64,000 nt of DNA, from contig NW_023998490.1 of the NCBI RefSeq assembly GCF_014805625.2, positions 3,005,987 to 3,069,986 of the forward strand, written 5' to 3'. The translations under genes and the position numbers were made by a program. The stretch is from Glossina fuscipes. Its lineage: Eukaryota > Arthropoda > Insecta > Diptera > Glossinidae. How positions within the stretch are numbered: the first letter of the stretch is position 1; each line of letters starts with the position of its first letter. This document shows, piece after piece, positions 1 through 12,119 of the stretch. Below the pieces are notes generated by a model. The model had not been told where the DNA came from, did no database searches, and saw only the letters and a list, made by a program, of their open reading frames with translations.

Positions 1-94
1 AATATATAGAAAAAATTCTGTTGATTTTGTTTTTCTCATAGATTATAATATCTACAAATAAAGCAGAGCAGTTTATTTAAGAAATTCTAGACTT

Positions 95-1403
95 TTATTT
101 CTCGATCACAAGACAATAAGCCGGAGGCAATTTTAGTTGAACATAAGGACCCATTAGGCTAATAAATGTTATGATACGATTCGAACTCTTTGTTTTTGCC
201 AATAGCTCAGCCGTACGACAGGGATGTAAACATAAACACGGCTTAAATAGGACCGGATGCTCCATTTGTGTTAAAATGTTTAACATTCGCTGACGGGTGT
301 ACCGCGTTTCATCACCTCGAGCTGCTTGAAAAATATCCCACGCTTTTTCCAGGCTTATTATCTTACCATCTGAAAAAAATTTTTATTTTCTTCTTAATAT
401 AAGTTTGATCACTGAAATGAAGAACAGGATGCATCATTATCTTGTCGTTTATTTCCTACACTAACTATTATACAGGGTATGTTAAATTTGTGCGAATGTA
501 TATAACATCCAGAAGTTCTTCAAGCAGATTCACCTTTTATTAAACCGATCGATTCATATTCGAATTCATTTTCTAAATCGATCTAAGCTTGTCTACCCAT
601 CTGATATGTCTGTTTACTTTTGCCTACAAATCAAACGTTTTGATATATATATGGACGGTATCTTATACTTTTTTTGGGCCCAGACGCGACTCTTTTCAGA
701 GGTGGATAGGGTTAAATTATTTTTTAATGAATACCTCTCATATAAGGCTTTATACTGAAAACATCGTCATATGAGAAGGGATTTGCAAGTATTAAAATTT
801 GTCAACAAAAATCGCCAAGTCAATTAAAAAATTAGGACCGAATAGGACCCTGTCGGGGCTGAATGTTAATATTTTAGTACAGCAATTGATCCATAATTTT
901 GATTTGACCGTGCCAAATTTGGACGACGGAAATGGGAAATTCAACAATAACCAAGGGAATAAGGGAATAAAGTAAACATTTCAATGAGTTCTGAAAAATT
1001 CGAATTCATGTAATACGAAAAATGTTTGTGGAAAAGTTAAGTAAAAGACATCATAGGCAGTTTTCAGATTTTTCAATTACCATCGTGATGAACTTGCAAA
1101 TACAAAACAGGAACCTGATATGTTACGCTATACACAACATGGTATTCCAAATGCAATAAATCATTGCTGGAAGGATCTCGGATTTTCTGCGCATATTTAA
1201 GAAAAGCTTGCCCTTCGCTGGAACCCTGCAATTTAAATCAAATGAATAAAGAAATAACATATCTGTTTATTCATTACCTTAATTTCCCAACTCCACGTAT
1301 CTTGCAAGCTTTCGGATATTTTCAAAAACTCCAGGGATTCTTTCGTATATTGTTGCCAGCTAAGAAATTCAAGATCAGACATGTTACGAGAATTTCTGGA
1401 CAT
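95..1403 (-). CDS. Atg10: Atg10, E2-like enzyme of autophagy
   Basis: Three exons read high to low: 1403-1278, 1225-1081 and 369-95, all with GT-AG ends and matching phases, giving 181 residues. In the known family, Atg10 transfers Atg12 to Atg5 during autophagosome formation in the cytosol. Visible signatures are the EYHVVYSVTYQVPVLYL stretch in exon 2, and in exon 3 the HPC motif whose Cys is the family's thioester residue, followed by ISLMGPYVQLKLPPAY near the C-terminus. The start at 1403 is the first ATG after an in-frame stop; a second ATG lies at 1382. A polyadenylation signal (AATAAA on the minus strand) lies at 77-72. Intron 2 (1080-370) contains a dispersed repeat. Length and motifs fit a complete functional gene. 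Confidence 0.9.
472..780 (+). repeat. Dispersed repeat family I, copy in Atg10 intron 2
   Basis: The copy starts with CAGGGTATGTTAAATTTGTG and continues through a CACCTTTTATTA block and an AATCGATCTAAGCTTGTC block. The same order of blocks recurs at 8731-9000, 34958-35240 and 36397-36530. It is old: many substitutions separate the copies. No coding capacity is seen. Confidence 0.6.
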
Positions 1404-1946
1404 AGTAACCAACTTCGTAAAAAATGTTTATTTTAAGTTTTCAGATTAGATCCGGTAATTAGAGTAAAAATATTTCCAGAAAATTGATTTAAAATTTCTT
1501 TAAAGTTTCTGAAAAAGTTTTTGGAAAATATTTTTAAATATTAAAGATTTTTTTCGTTCTATTTAAAATTAGCCTTTTAGTCGCCTCATACGACAAGCAG
1601 ACTTTACTGTGGACATATTCTCTTTCCAGTCCCTGCCCACAGGGACTAACGCACACGTTGCATAACAATTATTAATTTATTTAAATATTTCCAAAATAGA
1701 ACAATCCTTGATTTATTTGTGATAGTTTTTCTTAAGACAATTTTTTCTCCTACAATATATGAGAAATTAAGAATGTGTGTTGTGCATTATTCTCTTCGCT
1801 ATGTTAAAAGTGTTATATATGCTATTGTCTAATAAATGGCGGCAAACAGATCATTCGATTACCCCGAACAGGTCAACTCTCGTTGTCTCATTTAAATCAC
1901 TTTTATATATATTTTTATTGTCCAATTCCTTAGACATTGCCCGGTT
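1404..1946. other. Intergenic between Atg10 and TRMO
   Basis: No gene is seen. A polyadenylation signal for TRMO (AATAAA on the minus strand) lies at 1919-1914. A piece at 1573-1650 looks like a retroelement 3' tail: read on the minus strand it contains TGTCGTATGAGGCGACTAAA, close to a tail motif I know from many insect retroelements. Inside it, AGTCCCTG and CAGGGACT (1628-1647) form a perfect 8-bp stem around a 4-base loop. Confidence 0.5.
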
Positions 1947-4360
1947 TTAAGCGTTTGATTTTTCCACTAATTTTGTTGTTGGCGAAGTTTCTTCTTCCAC
2001 TTTCATATGATCTGTGGGACGTATTTGTAATACTGTAACTAGATTATTCTTATCATCAAATTTGCAAGTAACTGTTACTTCGCTTAATTGAAATGTAAAT
2101 ATTTGGGAATTATATTTAGTTCGCAGGTAGACTGAACGCGGATCAGCTTCTAACACGTCGACAATGCACTGTTGCTGTACGTTGATAGTTTTTAGCTGAG
2201 TAGCCGCTCTTTCATTGAATTCTACGTGCAGACGTGTCGGGGCTTGAACCCAAGCGGGTACCTTGACAGGTGGTGGTGTAGCATAGTTGGAAAAGTTCAC
2301 AGGTGTTTGAGCCATAGCTGTAGCACCCAATAATTCCATTTCGGACTCTTCACCATCAGGATCTTGCCGCGAGTCATAAAAATCTGAAGCGTTGTCGCAT
2401 AAACCAGAAGAAGCGCGACCTATAAGTAAAAAGTGTTTTGAAAAATGTGTAAAACACGCATATTAGCTTTGAAGAATTCATTATTACCCACCACGCAAAC
2501 TTTCTCTGCGTGATCATTAGCAAAATAGTTTCATTCATATGTTCCTTTATTTTTCTCGAAGTTATTTCAACGTTCAGCTCTTAAAAGCATGGTCGGTTAC
2601 GGTTAAGCAATTTCACTTATTTTGATGTAGCGTGTAGAATGAACACGAACAAAAAGAATACGAAATTGATCACATGTTCATTGTTTTTTATAGTTTTGAA
2701 TAGTTCTCTGTTAAACATTGAAAATTAAACATAACATAAAAAACTTAAAGGATACAAACGCAAAACTTAAATGAGAACAAAAAAAAAATGCGCTAATCTT
2801 TGAAAGAAGGAGCTTCCGTCAGAAAATCAAATAACAAGAGGGTAAAATTAATCCGCAAAAGGACCGAAAGGAACTGAAGCTTTACTCATCCAGCTTGAAA
2901 AGTTGGAAACGCATAATAAAGAAATTAATTTAGAAATTAAGAAAAAAGAAAACTAGGCCGATAAAATGCGCTCGGGAAGTGAAGATTCATTTATAACACT
3001 GCTATTGGCATTTTTAATTGATTGTCTCTTTAGTATAAACTTATTATAAATTTTTTTTTTTTAGCTTTAACATTTTAAAAGAAGGTTGGACTAAATTAAA
3101 TTTGCAGTTTTGTTTGTTTATTAACTAATATACACATACTTGTATTGCTTTGGTTTTAGAATGAAAACCGTCGATCGGTGAAGTAGGAATGCTTCGAAGT
3201 GTGCTTTATGATGTCTATATTATATACTTAAGCCTTCTTCTCAGTCTTCTTAGGCAAGAGAACTGCCCGAATAAAATAAATTTTCAATGTCGCTACAACG
3301 CACTGTTTCACGAAAATATAATTTCTTCACATCATCTAAGACATATTTATTTCCACTCTTATAAGATACGTACAATCCCATCTTTCCGTGGTGGGTATAA
3401 AATTTTATTGTATTCGTCGCCTGTGCTTACCTTGAGTTTCTTGAGTTATCGGAGCGTCATAATAAGGTATGTATGGTTTAATATCCAATACTGGGGTTTC
3501 ATCGATCATATCAATGCCGTAGAAGCTAATGCACGAACCATCAATCTTATCAATTTCCACTAAGCTTAAACCTATAGGGCAAGGCCGATGAGGAGATCTT
3601 GTAGCGAAAACACCCACACGTTCACCTGTTAAACGGGGCGGTGCCACCTTTGCTTTGGGATGAGCCATATTCTTATGAAAATGATATATTATCCATAAGT
3701 GAGAATATTCTTCTAAACCTTCTAAAGCATGCGCTGGATTGGTGAAGAGATCTGCACGCAAATCAATTTGACCACGAAAATGACCGCCCACTGATGATTG
3801 ACGGGGCACAGCGCGCTTTTCCGGAAAACAAGTGCGTATCACCCCAATTGAATTGAAGTAAATCTGGCGCAGACGAAAATAATAATTCACTTATACACAC
3901 CGATAACTAACAAGTTATATTCAATGTCACGATTCTTAAATTGACCTTGCGTCACGTTGCGCATTTTCACGCAAACGCTCACTCCTACGACCTACCTTTG
4001 TTGTCAGTGGTGGCTGGTGTTGTTGTTGCAATGGGCCTGCTTCAATGTTGTCGTCCGTGGGGTATGTTTTCGCTATTACTTTCAAGGGCAAAGTCGCATT
4101 GTTATCACAATTTCTGTCCAGCTGACGGCAACCTTCACAACGGTAGTTTTTTAATAGATCTGCTATTTCATCAACATCTTTACGTTGTTTGTGCTGTAAA
4201 CTTCGTACCTGCTGCCTATTTGTTGATACAATAGTGCAAAAGTATCATTATTCATTCCATTGATTTATTTATTCTTCACTCCAACGAACCTAAGCTTATT
4301 AATTTCATTACGAGCCACTTGTATTTGATTCTTCAAATGGTCAACTTCATTTTGTAACAT
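1947..4360 (-). CDS. TRMO-type tRNA (adenine(37)-N6)-methyltransferase, UPF0066/TsaA family
   Basis: Four exons, high to low: 4360-4290, 4215-3996, 3863-3431 and 2419-1947, with canonical splice sites and consistent phases; 398 residues. Residues 1 to about 60 form a charged, probably coiled-coil N-terminus. Exon 3 holds the TsaA-like domain with FATRSPHRPCPIGLSLV and PVLDIKPYIPYYD, the conserved methyltransferase core. Exon 4 carries the C-terminal TRMO domain, with PAWV and EADPRSVYLR. The known role is SAM-dependent methylation of t6A37 in the anticodon loop of some tRNAs. An in-frame stop lies upstream of the chosen ATG. It lies head-to-tail with Atg10, 543 bp apart. The family assignment is firm; the substrate is by homology only. 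Confidence 0.88.
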
Positions 4361-5329
4361 ATCTTCAAAACAAGTTTTATTCTTTTAACAGCGGTTAAAC
4401 AACGAGCAATTTGTGCAATTTTCAAGCCTACACGTTAAAAATAGTGTTTCTAATTCAGAGCATGTAGTATTAGCACCTTTATATTGATTCTTTAATTTTG
4501 AAACAATTAAAACAAACAAAATTCTTTATTAACTTAAATCACAAACAAAACTTGCTATTGACTTCAAAAGTGGTGTTGATACTTTATAAGCAAATTACTC
4601 TCAGATGTAAGCAAGCATCAATACTTAAACGCAATAGCTATAGTTTATTCACTCGCATATATTCAATATTTTCTTGTTTAGATACACTCATACAGGAACG
4701 ATAACATGACAACGTTATTTTGCAACTGACCACTTTGCCAAACCTTAAAACAGAACACAGCTGCAGGCCCATTTCATTTCCCATTTTTTTGTTTGTTGAA
4801 TTGCATGAATTATGATCAGAATAGGTTCTACAAAGTGTTTAATTGCATGAATTATGATCAGAATAGATTCTACAAAGTGTTTACAGATATTTGCACTCCC
4901 AGCAAAAAATTTAATTCAAAGCCTTTTTTCAAAATATTTTGTTACGTCAAATAATCATGCAAATCCCTTGACACTATCTCTTCTTGATAAATCTAATGAT
5001 ATAGGAAGATTGAAATGACATCATATACTGTATCTTTTATTTACAAATCAATACATTTTAGTGAATTTTCTCCGTTTATATAGAGATCCTTTTTTTTATT
5101 TAACTTTTTTTAACATTAGAACTGCCGCGTGGGTCGATATGAGCTTTTTGAATTTTTGAGCTTGAAAAAAGTGGCTGTAAATTAGGTACCATTCCAATAT
5201 TTTCTTAATGATTAATATATTTGGACCTCTTGTTAATATTGGCGAGCGACATTCATAGGTAAAAGCAATGGGAATTATCAGTATACATAACGGTTAAATT
5301 CGATGATTTTGATCTTTCTCTGTCTAAAA
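4361..5329. other. Intergenic, no gene
   Basis: The TRMO 5' flank is at 4361-4500. The rest holds only a 42-bp tandem duplication at 4799-4881 and short A/T runs. No conserved open frame is seen on either strand. Confidence 0.5.
4799..4881. repeat. 42-bp tandem duplication
   Basis: Two adjacent units that begin AATTGCATGAATTATGATCA and end CTACAAAGTGTTT differ at one internal base (AATAGG versus AATAGA). The near-identity implies a recent slippage or duplication. Confidence 0.85.
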
Positions 5330-6520
5330 GGGGTGATAAACTATGCTTTAGAGAGGGCATAGATGTGCCGAAATCCTCACCTTCTTGTGGTGATCCCCGG
5401 GCAACAGCTTCGTCCGACGAGGAAGGATTTAAGGTTTCTGGATTGCTATATCTCGGCGACGAGTTTTCTGAGAGTTGGTGTAGGGGTTCACTGGAAGATG
5501 AGCTCTTTACTCAAGAAGCTAACTACTACCAAGGAAATTCTAACCATAAACCAGCTGGTAACTGGTTACGTAAAAATACGTAGGGGTAGTAATTTAGTGA
5601 GTGCATGGTAGATCGCCCTCTACCATGTCAGTGCAATGCCCGAAGCTTATATATCTAGGGTTGGCTTACCGGGATGGTATGGCTAATCCAAAGGCAAGAC
5701 TGGTCTGTTTTCAGCTGCGTAAAGTATGCCTAAAGCTTTATACTTTAAACTGGGAGCCACGGGGGTCAGGGGCCCGCGCACTATAGCCACGTATGCCTGC
5801 GGGTATATAGTGGGATTGAAATTTAAAAGTCGTAATTAAAACTAAAATTATTTAAGCGTAACCCACGCCCCATTACCATGTTCAAAAGTATGTTAGGCAA
5901 AAGGGGAAAAAGCCTTCCGTCAAATCCCTTTTTAGTAATATTTGCATGTATTATTTCTCAAGAGGGTTTTTTTTATTAATAGGCCAAAGGGAAAGCCATC
6001 CGTCAATTCCTTTTTTTGTATCATTAACTCTACTCTTGAGAAAATTCTTATTCCTTTACGACTTTTTGAACAAAGTCCACCATATACCCGCACGCATACG
6101 TGGCTTTGTGTTATTTTGCAAAGCCTTTGGCATACTTTGGGCGGTTGTAAAAAGAACCGCACTTGCATTCGGATTCTTCATACATCCTGGTAGCTAACAC
6201 CAAGAACTACTTTTCTTCGAGATATATAGGTCTCGGGTATTGCACTGACATGGCAGGGGCGATCTACCATGCACTCGCTAGATTACTACCTTCTTCATAC
6301 TTAAAACCATTCAGAAAGTTCCTAGGTAGTAACCAGCTATTGAGTGAAGAGTTCATCTTCCAGCCAACTCCTCTACCATCTCTCAGAAACTCGTCGCCGA
6401 GTTAGTAGCCCAAAACCTTATACCTTTCTTAGCCGGCTGAAGCCGTTGCCCGAGGATCACCACTGGAAGGTGAGGGTTTCGGCCATCTATGCTCCCCATT
6501 AAAGCATAGTTTATCTCCCC
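5330..6520. mobile_element. Foldback-type element with ~0.45-kb inverted arms
   Basis: The left arm (5330-5815) and the reverse complement of the right arm (6077-6520) match along their length: GATAAACTATGCTTTA at the outer tips, then CTCACCTTC, GTGGTGATCC, GGCGACGAGTTT, GAGTGCATGGTAGATCGCCC and CCACGTATGC in the same order. Each arm also carries its own small hairpin (CATGGTAGA...TCTACCATG at 5604-5627). The central loop holds a direct repeat around CCGTCAA at about 5905-5945 and 5980-6020. Open frames inside are short and unlike any protein I know. It looks like a non-autonomous DNA transposon; no clear target duplication is visible. Confidence 0.8.
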
Positions 6521-7025
6521 AATAGTGGTTAGATACACAGATACTTTAATAGACAGATATTTTAATTTTAATTTATTTTTTTAATGTAAGAAACAATTTA
6601 GTTAGTTTCCACCTGCGGCCAACTCTTTTTGATCCGTATCGCATACTAATAAATTGATTCTTAAACGGGTGCTTTCCGCGTTGAGTGAAATTAAATTTAA
6701 CCGCCACTGGGCATCGTACGACTGCCGAATTTTTGACCAAAAATATGCGGAAGCGGATATAAGGACTCTCATTTGTGCCCGAAGTTTTCCTTTAGTTTAT
6801 ATTTATCACTTATTCTCTTCTATTCTTTTTCATAATTTTTGGTTTCCAAAATCTAATTTCGAAACGGTTCGTTTTTCCTCACCACTCTTAAATAATGTTT
6901 GCTGGGCGGCAATAATATTGCAAGACACTTCTTCTCGTGAGACTATGAAGATTTCTTCTGTTTGTTCTTTTACAATCTGTTTAATAGTTACTCTATAATG
7001 TTAAAACACTTATATCGCTTATTAA

Positions 7026-7100
7026 GTCGCCCTTGAGATTCGAACCCACGACTACTGAGTTGTTAGTCCAGATCCTTTGCTTACTAGATCACTCAGTCCG
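7026..7100 (-). repeat. tRNA-derived SINE head
   Basis: Read on the minus strand there is an A-box-like TGATCTAGTAAGC, an anticodon-like loop CTAACAA and a B-box GGTTCGAATCTC. The acceptor ends do not pair, so this is not a functional tRNA. Related heads lie at 56849-56922 and 59216-59245. Confidence 0.6.
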
Positions 7101-7409
7101 AAAAGACCTGAAGTATAGAAGTAATAGCTCGGTGGAAAAACAAAAATATACGTTTCCGCATTCATGCGATAACTGTTACTTTATATAAGTTTGCCATTGT
7201 AAGTCTCCAACAAAAACAATATGCCTTATGATGGCAGGATAATTCACTTTCCTTTCTTCTAAAGGCTACTTAGGCATAATTGTGATCGATTATTTTTCGA
7301 ATACAGTTTTTACGGCCGTCTATCAAATTTGATATTTCGTCATAATGAAACCTTTAATCTTTTTATGAAACAAGGTTGTTAAGTCACTGTAACGACAAAA
7401 AAAAAAATT

Positions 7410-7870
7410 AGTAAGAAAATTATATTCGGTTGCAACCGAATCTTTTATATTCGTCACCGTCAACTACAGAAGATTGAAAAAAGGAAACTTATAAATTTGC
7501 ATTCTCTATAATGCTGGGTGGACATGGCTGACTTTATCTATTTTTGTAGAATAAATATGTACCGTGTATCTCTTGCAGTTTATGAGCAACGACGAAATAA
7601 CAAGGAAAACAAAGATGCTCTCAGTTTTAATTTCATAGATGTGTGGACGTCGTAGCCACATTCTTTGACTTGTTTGACTCATTTTTAAATTCTTTTGCAA
7701 TATTTTAAGCGATACCTTCATTTTTGCGAGTGAGAGAATTTTTACCACAGATACTACACAGTACGGAAGTCGGACAGACGAATAGGCGGGCATGTTTAGC
7801 TGGCTTCCAAATCTAAAACTGGCCAAGAATTTATATACTCTGTGAGGTAACGATGGCAAAAATACAAAAC
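7410..7870 (-). repeat. Dispersed repeat family II, copy 1
   Basis: On the minus strand it begins GTTACCTCACAGAGTATATA and ends near GCAACCGAATATAATTT. It shares an ordered set of blocks with 20030-20335 (TTCTTGGCCAGTTT, GCCTATTCGTCTGTC, AAAATGAAGGTATCGC and a GTCAGCCATGTCCACCCAGC-like block). No coding capacity is seen. Probably a MITE-like element. Confidence 0.6.
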
Positions 7871-8730
7871 AAACCTAATAAAATATTCTTCTTTTATACG
7901 AACGAAATTTTGGTTTCTAAAAATATTTAATTTCTCGAACGAAGTACGCAAACAAGGCACGCGAAACTTTCGTTAGATATGATAATCGTTGTCTATCTGT
8001 ACAAACAAAGTCACTTAACCATAATAAACTACTTCACGAAAGTCATACGCACGCACGCTCCACTTCGAACCCGTTAAAGTGTGGCAAGCATCATGGCTAG
8101 TACGTACATCATCTCTCATTTCGTTGTTTATATTATACCGAAACACCTACTTTATCCTTACTTGGAACTACGGCCGTTTCTATTATTGGAAAAACAATGA
8201 CGTCACATTGTTCTACGTCACTCGTAATAACAACAAGGAATGAATGAAATCAATTAACACAAACTTTCCGAAAATATTAAAAAGTTACGTAACTTCAACC
8301 TGTTGTTATACGATTACTGTTATTACGTAGATGCTCTTTATCCCTTTGGTGATTTCATTAGGCATTAAATTATTTAAGATGCAATCCATATTCTTCGCCT
8401 AATTCATAACTTGAAAACTGAAACTTCTTCGAAATACATATATCCATTCGGGTCGTATTCGCTACTCTTTGGCTAAGAAGATGAGTCGCTTCGCCACTGT
8501 CATCCAGTAAAATACAGTGTTTTGAACTTCTATCCTATTCTAGCTCGTTTTAATTCCGGTTTAGCTAACCCTTTCAGTTCAATGATTTCGCGATCGGTTA
8601 AGACATCATGATATAATAGTACATAGATCACAGCCTTTAATTTCCTCCAAAGAGCTTAAAAACTCTTTGTTAATAATTTTTCTATTCCTATTTCATTTTC
8701 GTCCCGCTACCTTATACCTTAAACCACTTA

Positions 8731-9000
8731 TGGTATAAGATTGAGTTTATGCGGATGTGTGCAACACCGCATGAGGTAGACCCATCTTTTATCACACCAA
8801 TTGATTCAGAATTACATTTTGGTTGTCTAACTGACTATGTGTCTGTTTTGTTTTCGTTTCGCCCAAGGGCGAATTCTATTGAAAATGATTCACATCGGAC
8901 CACTTTTTCGACCAATTTCCATGTAACACGTTACTTTGGAGAATGGTTATATGAATAATTTTAGAGTCGTGCAGGGTATTTAACAGTGGATCGTGATCCA
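8731..9000 (+). repeat. Dispersed repeat family I, copy 2
   Basis: Shares ACCAATTGATTCAGAATTA, the ATCGGACCACTTTTTCGA block and the GCAGGGTATTTAACA end with the copy at 34958-35240. Confidence 0.6.
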
Positions 9001-9712
9001 TCGTAGCAGCCTCATCATACATCGTCGCCAAACATATCAACTTTCATTGCCTCAGTTTATGAGCGACAAGAAAAAAAATTTCTGCTTTTGAAACCACAAT
9101 TATTCTCTATTTATGTTGACTAATTTGGATCATTTTCAACAGCAACTTGCGTGCAAGAACTTCAAAATTTCTGGAAAATTTAAAGTCGAGGTTTTCATTG
9201 TTGTGAACAGGTGAAAGTTTATGATGTTGGTAGAAGTACTGACCAACATGTTTGATCGATTCAGGCTGTAATGCGGATTCACAACACATAAATTCAATTC
9301 AATACAGTTCTTCATTCCTTTATAGCGTAATTTTTAAGAAGAAGAAGCAGGTCTTTACTTTAGCGCCTTTTGTTCCTAGCCGCACATCCCACCATGCTAC
9401 TCTCAATTATTTCAAGAATTTTCTTAAATATTATTTTAAATTCTAAATCAAGTGGATATTTATGCAGCGCATATTTTTCAATTGGTCCATGCCTAGTGAT
9501 TGGAAAAGGAGGTGAAGCTTTTCGAGGCAGTTATATAAAAGCTATCTTTGGATTAATTGAGATCGTTATCTTGGTAGAATTTGAATGTTTCCAAAATATC
9601 AAGTTCGTCCGCATTTTCTTTCAAACTTCCCTTTAATACCCTTAAAAACCCTCAATGTTCAGAATTCCATACATAAACACATATTTTCCGACTCAATTGA
9701 CTCCTATACCCA
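9001..9712. other. Intergenic, nothing recognised
   Basis: Open frames here (for example 9370-9636) are short, A/T-driven and without homology I can recognise. Confidence 0.4.
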
Positions 9713-10023
9713 TATATATTCGTACAAGTGGTTTTATATAATATATAATCTTATATATATAATTGTACAAAAAAAAAAGCATTTATCTCCCCTTGAATGT
9801 CTCCTGACTAGTTTTAGTAAATTTTTAGAGACCTGGCGTTCGATTTTCGCATATTTTTAAATAATTCCTGTTAATTCTTCGATATATTCGTACAAGTTGT
9901 TTTATATAATATATAATCTTATATATATAATTGTATAAAAAAGAGCATTTATCTCCCCTTGAACGTCTCCTGAATAGTTTTAGTAAATTTTTAGAGACCT
10001 GGCGTTCGATTTTAGCATATTGT
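9713..10023. repeat. Direct duplication of ~140 bp
   Basis: Units at about 9713-9856 and 9883-10023 share CGTACAAGT, GTTTTATATAATATATAATC, GCATTTATCTCCCCTTGAA and GAGACCTGGCGTTCGATTTT with only a few substitutions. They are separated by about 26 bp. Confidence 0.85.
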
Positions 10024-10376
10024 TGTTTACAACAACAAACATCTACTGTTGCCTCTAAGCCTTCAATTAAGGGAAAAGTACGGATTAGTGCCGCAATTAG
10101 TGTCGATTATAATAAAGTTCCGGCCATTAGTAAATACACTAGGTAAGCCAGTTAAATCCTTAACTGTCTCATGATGAAAACGAAATAGTTTCGTGTACTG
10201 TGCGAATACTAATTGGCACGAAAGGTGCCAAGTAGCCTGGCTACTCTTCATAGCCATCGTTCCTATTACATTATTAAATATATGATCGACGAACGCAATA
10301 AGACAATTGATAAGTCCGTTCAGACATCTCCTCCGAAAGAGTGTAAATCGTAAAGCACCTGAAACGAAGAAGAAGA

Positions 10377-10428
10377 AAAAGCATTCGTGAGGAATGCTCA
10401 CGAAAAGCATTCGTGAGGAATGCTCACG
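10377..10428. repeat. Two tandem 26-bp palindromic units
   Basis: AAAAGCATTCGTGAGGAATG is followed by CTCACG, and the whole unit is repeated exactly once. Each unit contains AGCATTC/GAATGCT as a 7-bp stem around GTGAG. Confidence 0.85.
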
Positions 10429-10677
10429 TGCTTGGAAAAACTGCACCTCCATATACTGCAGCCATTAAATTTATATCATAGAGCAGGTCAGATTTTAAAT
10501 ATATTTCAAAAAGACATGTAAAATTAATTCTCTTTATTGTCATTGTTATTTCTTTGAACTAGTACGAGTACGTCTTTAACCCGATAGTCGCCAGTTGCTT
10601 AAACGGTCCATACGTTCTTTAGGCGTTAATTTATTTATTGAATTAGTTCTTACGTTACAGGTACTAGCAGATAGTGT

Positions 10678-10857
10678 GGAAATACTAATCGGAACAAGAA
10701 CGTAAAGCAAGCTAAGCCGCTAAATTTTCAGAGAAAACGCGCAATTCTTAATGAATTGACAGGTGCTGGTGAGAGCAAATATAACAGAATGAGCTTAGAA
10801 ACGCGTTTTCTTCACGCTCCTTCTTCTTCTGCAAGTCAACAAATTAACAGCAAATGA
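10678..10857 (+). pseudogene. Unassigned coding-like ORF, no start
   Basis: An open frame of about 60 codons ends with TGA at 10855. It has a basic, Ser/Thr-rich composition (QRKRAILNELTGAG, then SLETRFLHAP). It faintly resembles the RKRA-L-L patches at the start of cyclins or other cell-cycle proteins, but not enough to name it. A possible upstream exon ends at a GTAAGC donor at 10142. It could be a degraded exon or chance. Confidence 0.25.
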
Positions 10858-11049
10858 TTCTTTGAGTTGAGTAAAAAAATTTCATATTCCTATCAAGTTC
10901 TTGTGTTTACTTCATTTAGTTCTTGATTTGACTTGCCCTAAAGACTTGGCAACAATTGTGTTTGACAGTGCGTGACTGGTTAAATTTCTTATTTCTGATT
11001 TTGATTCCATTGAAAAGAGTTTTTCATTTACAAAAGTATTTATACGTAA

Positions 11050-11972
<923 letters not shown>

Positions 11973-12119
11973 GAAAAAAAAATCAATAGCTTTAAAGGCT
12001 TTCTATTAAAATAAATCGGGATTTTTTTTATGTGCTAACAATCGGTTACTTATCAATTATTATTATTCATTTTTTAGAAAAAACAATATAAATGCAGATT
12101 TTAACAGAATCTCCAACAA

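Noticed and set aside
5363..5611. Open frames inside the foldback arms
   Set aside because: They arise in both arms in unrelated frames and are explained by the inverted repeat.
6654..6998. 114-codon plus-strand frame
   Set aside because: The first ~50 codons look protein-like (LSALSEIKFNRHWASYDCRI), but the rest is hydrophobic A/T noise and no splice partner was found.
7026..7100. Possible functional tRNA gene
   Set aside because: The B-box and anticodon-like loop are there, but the acceptor stem does not pair and related degraded heads occur elsewhere; called a SINE.
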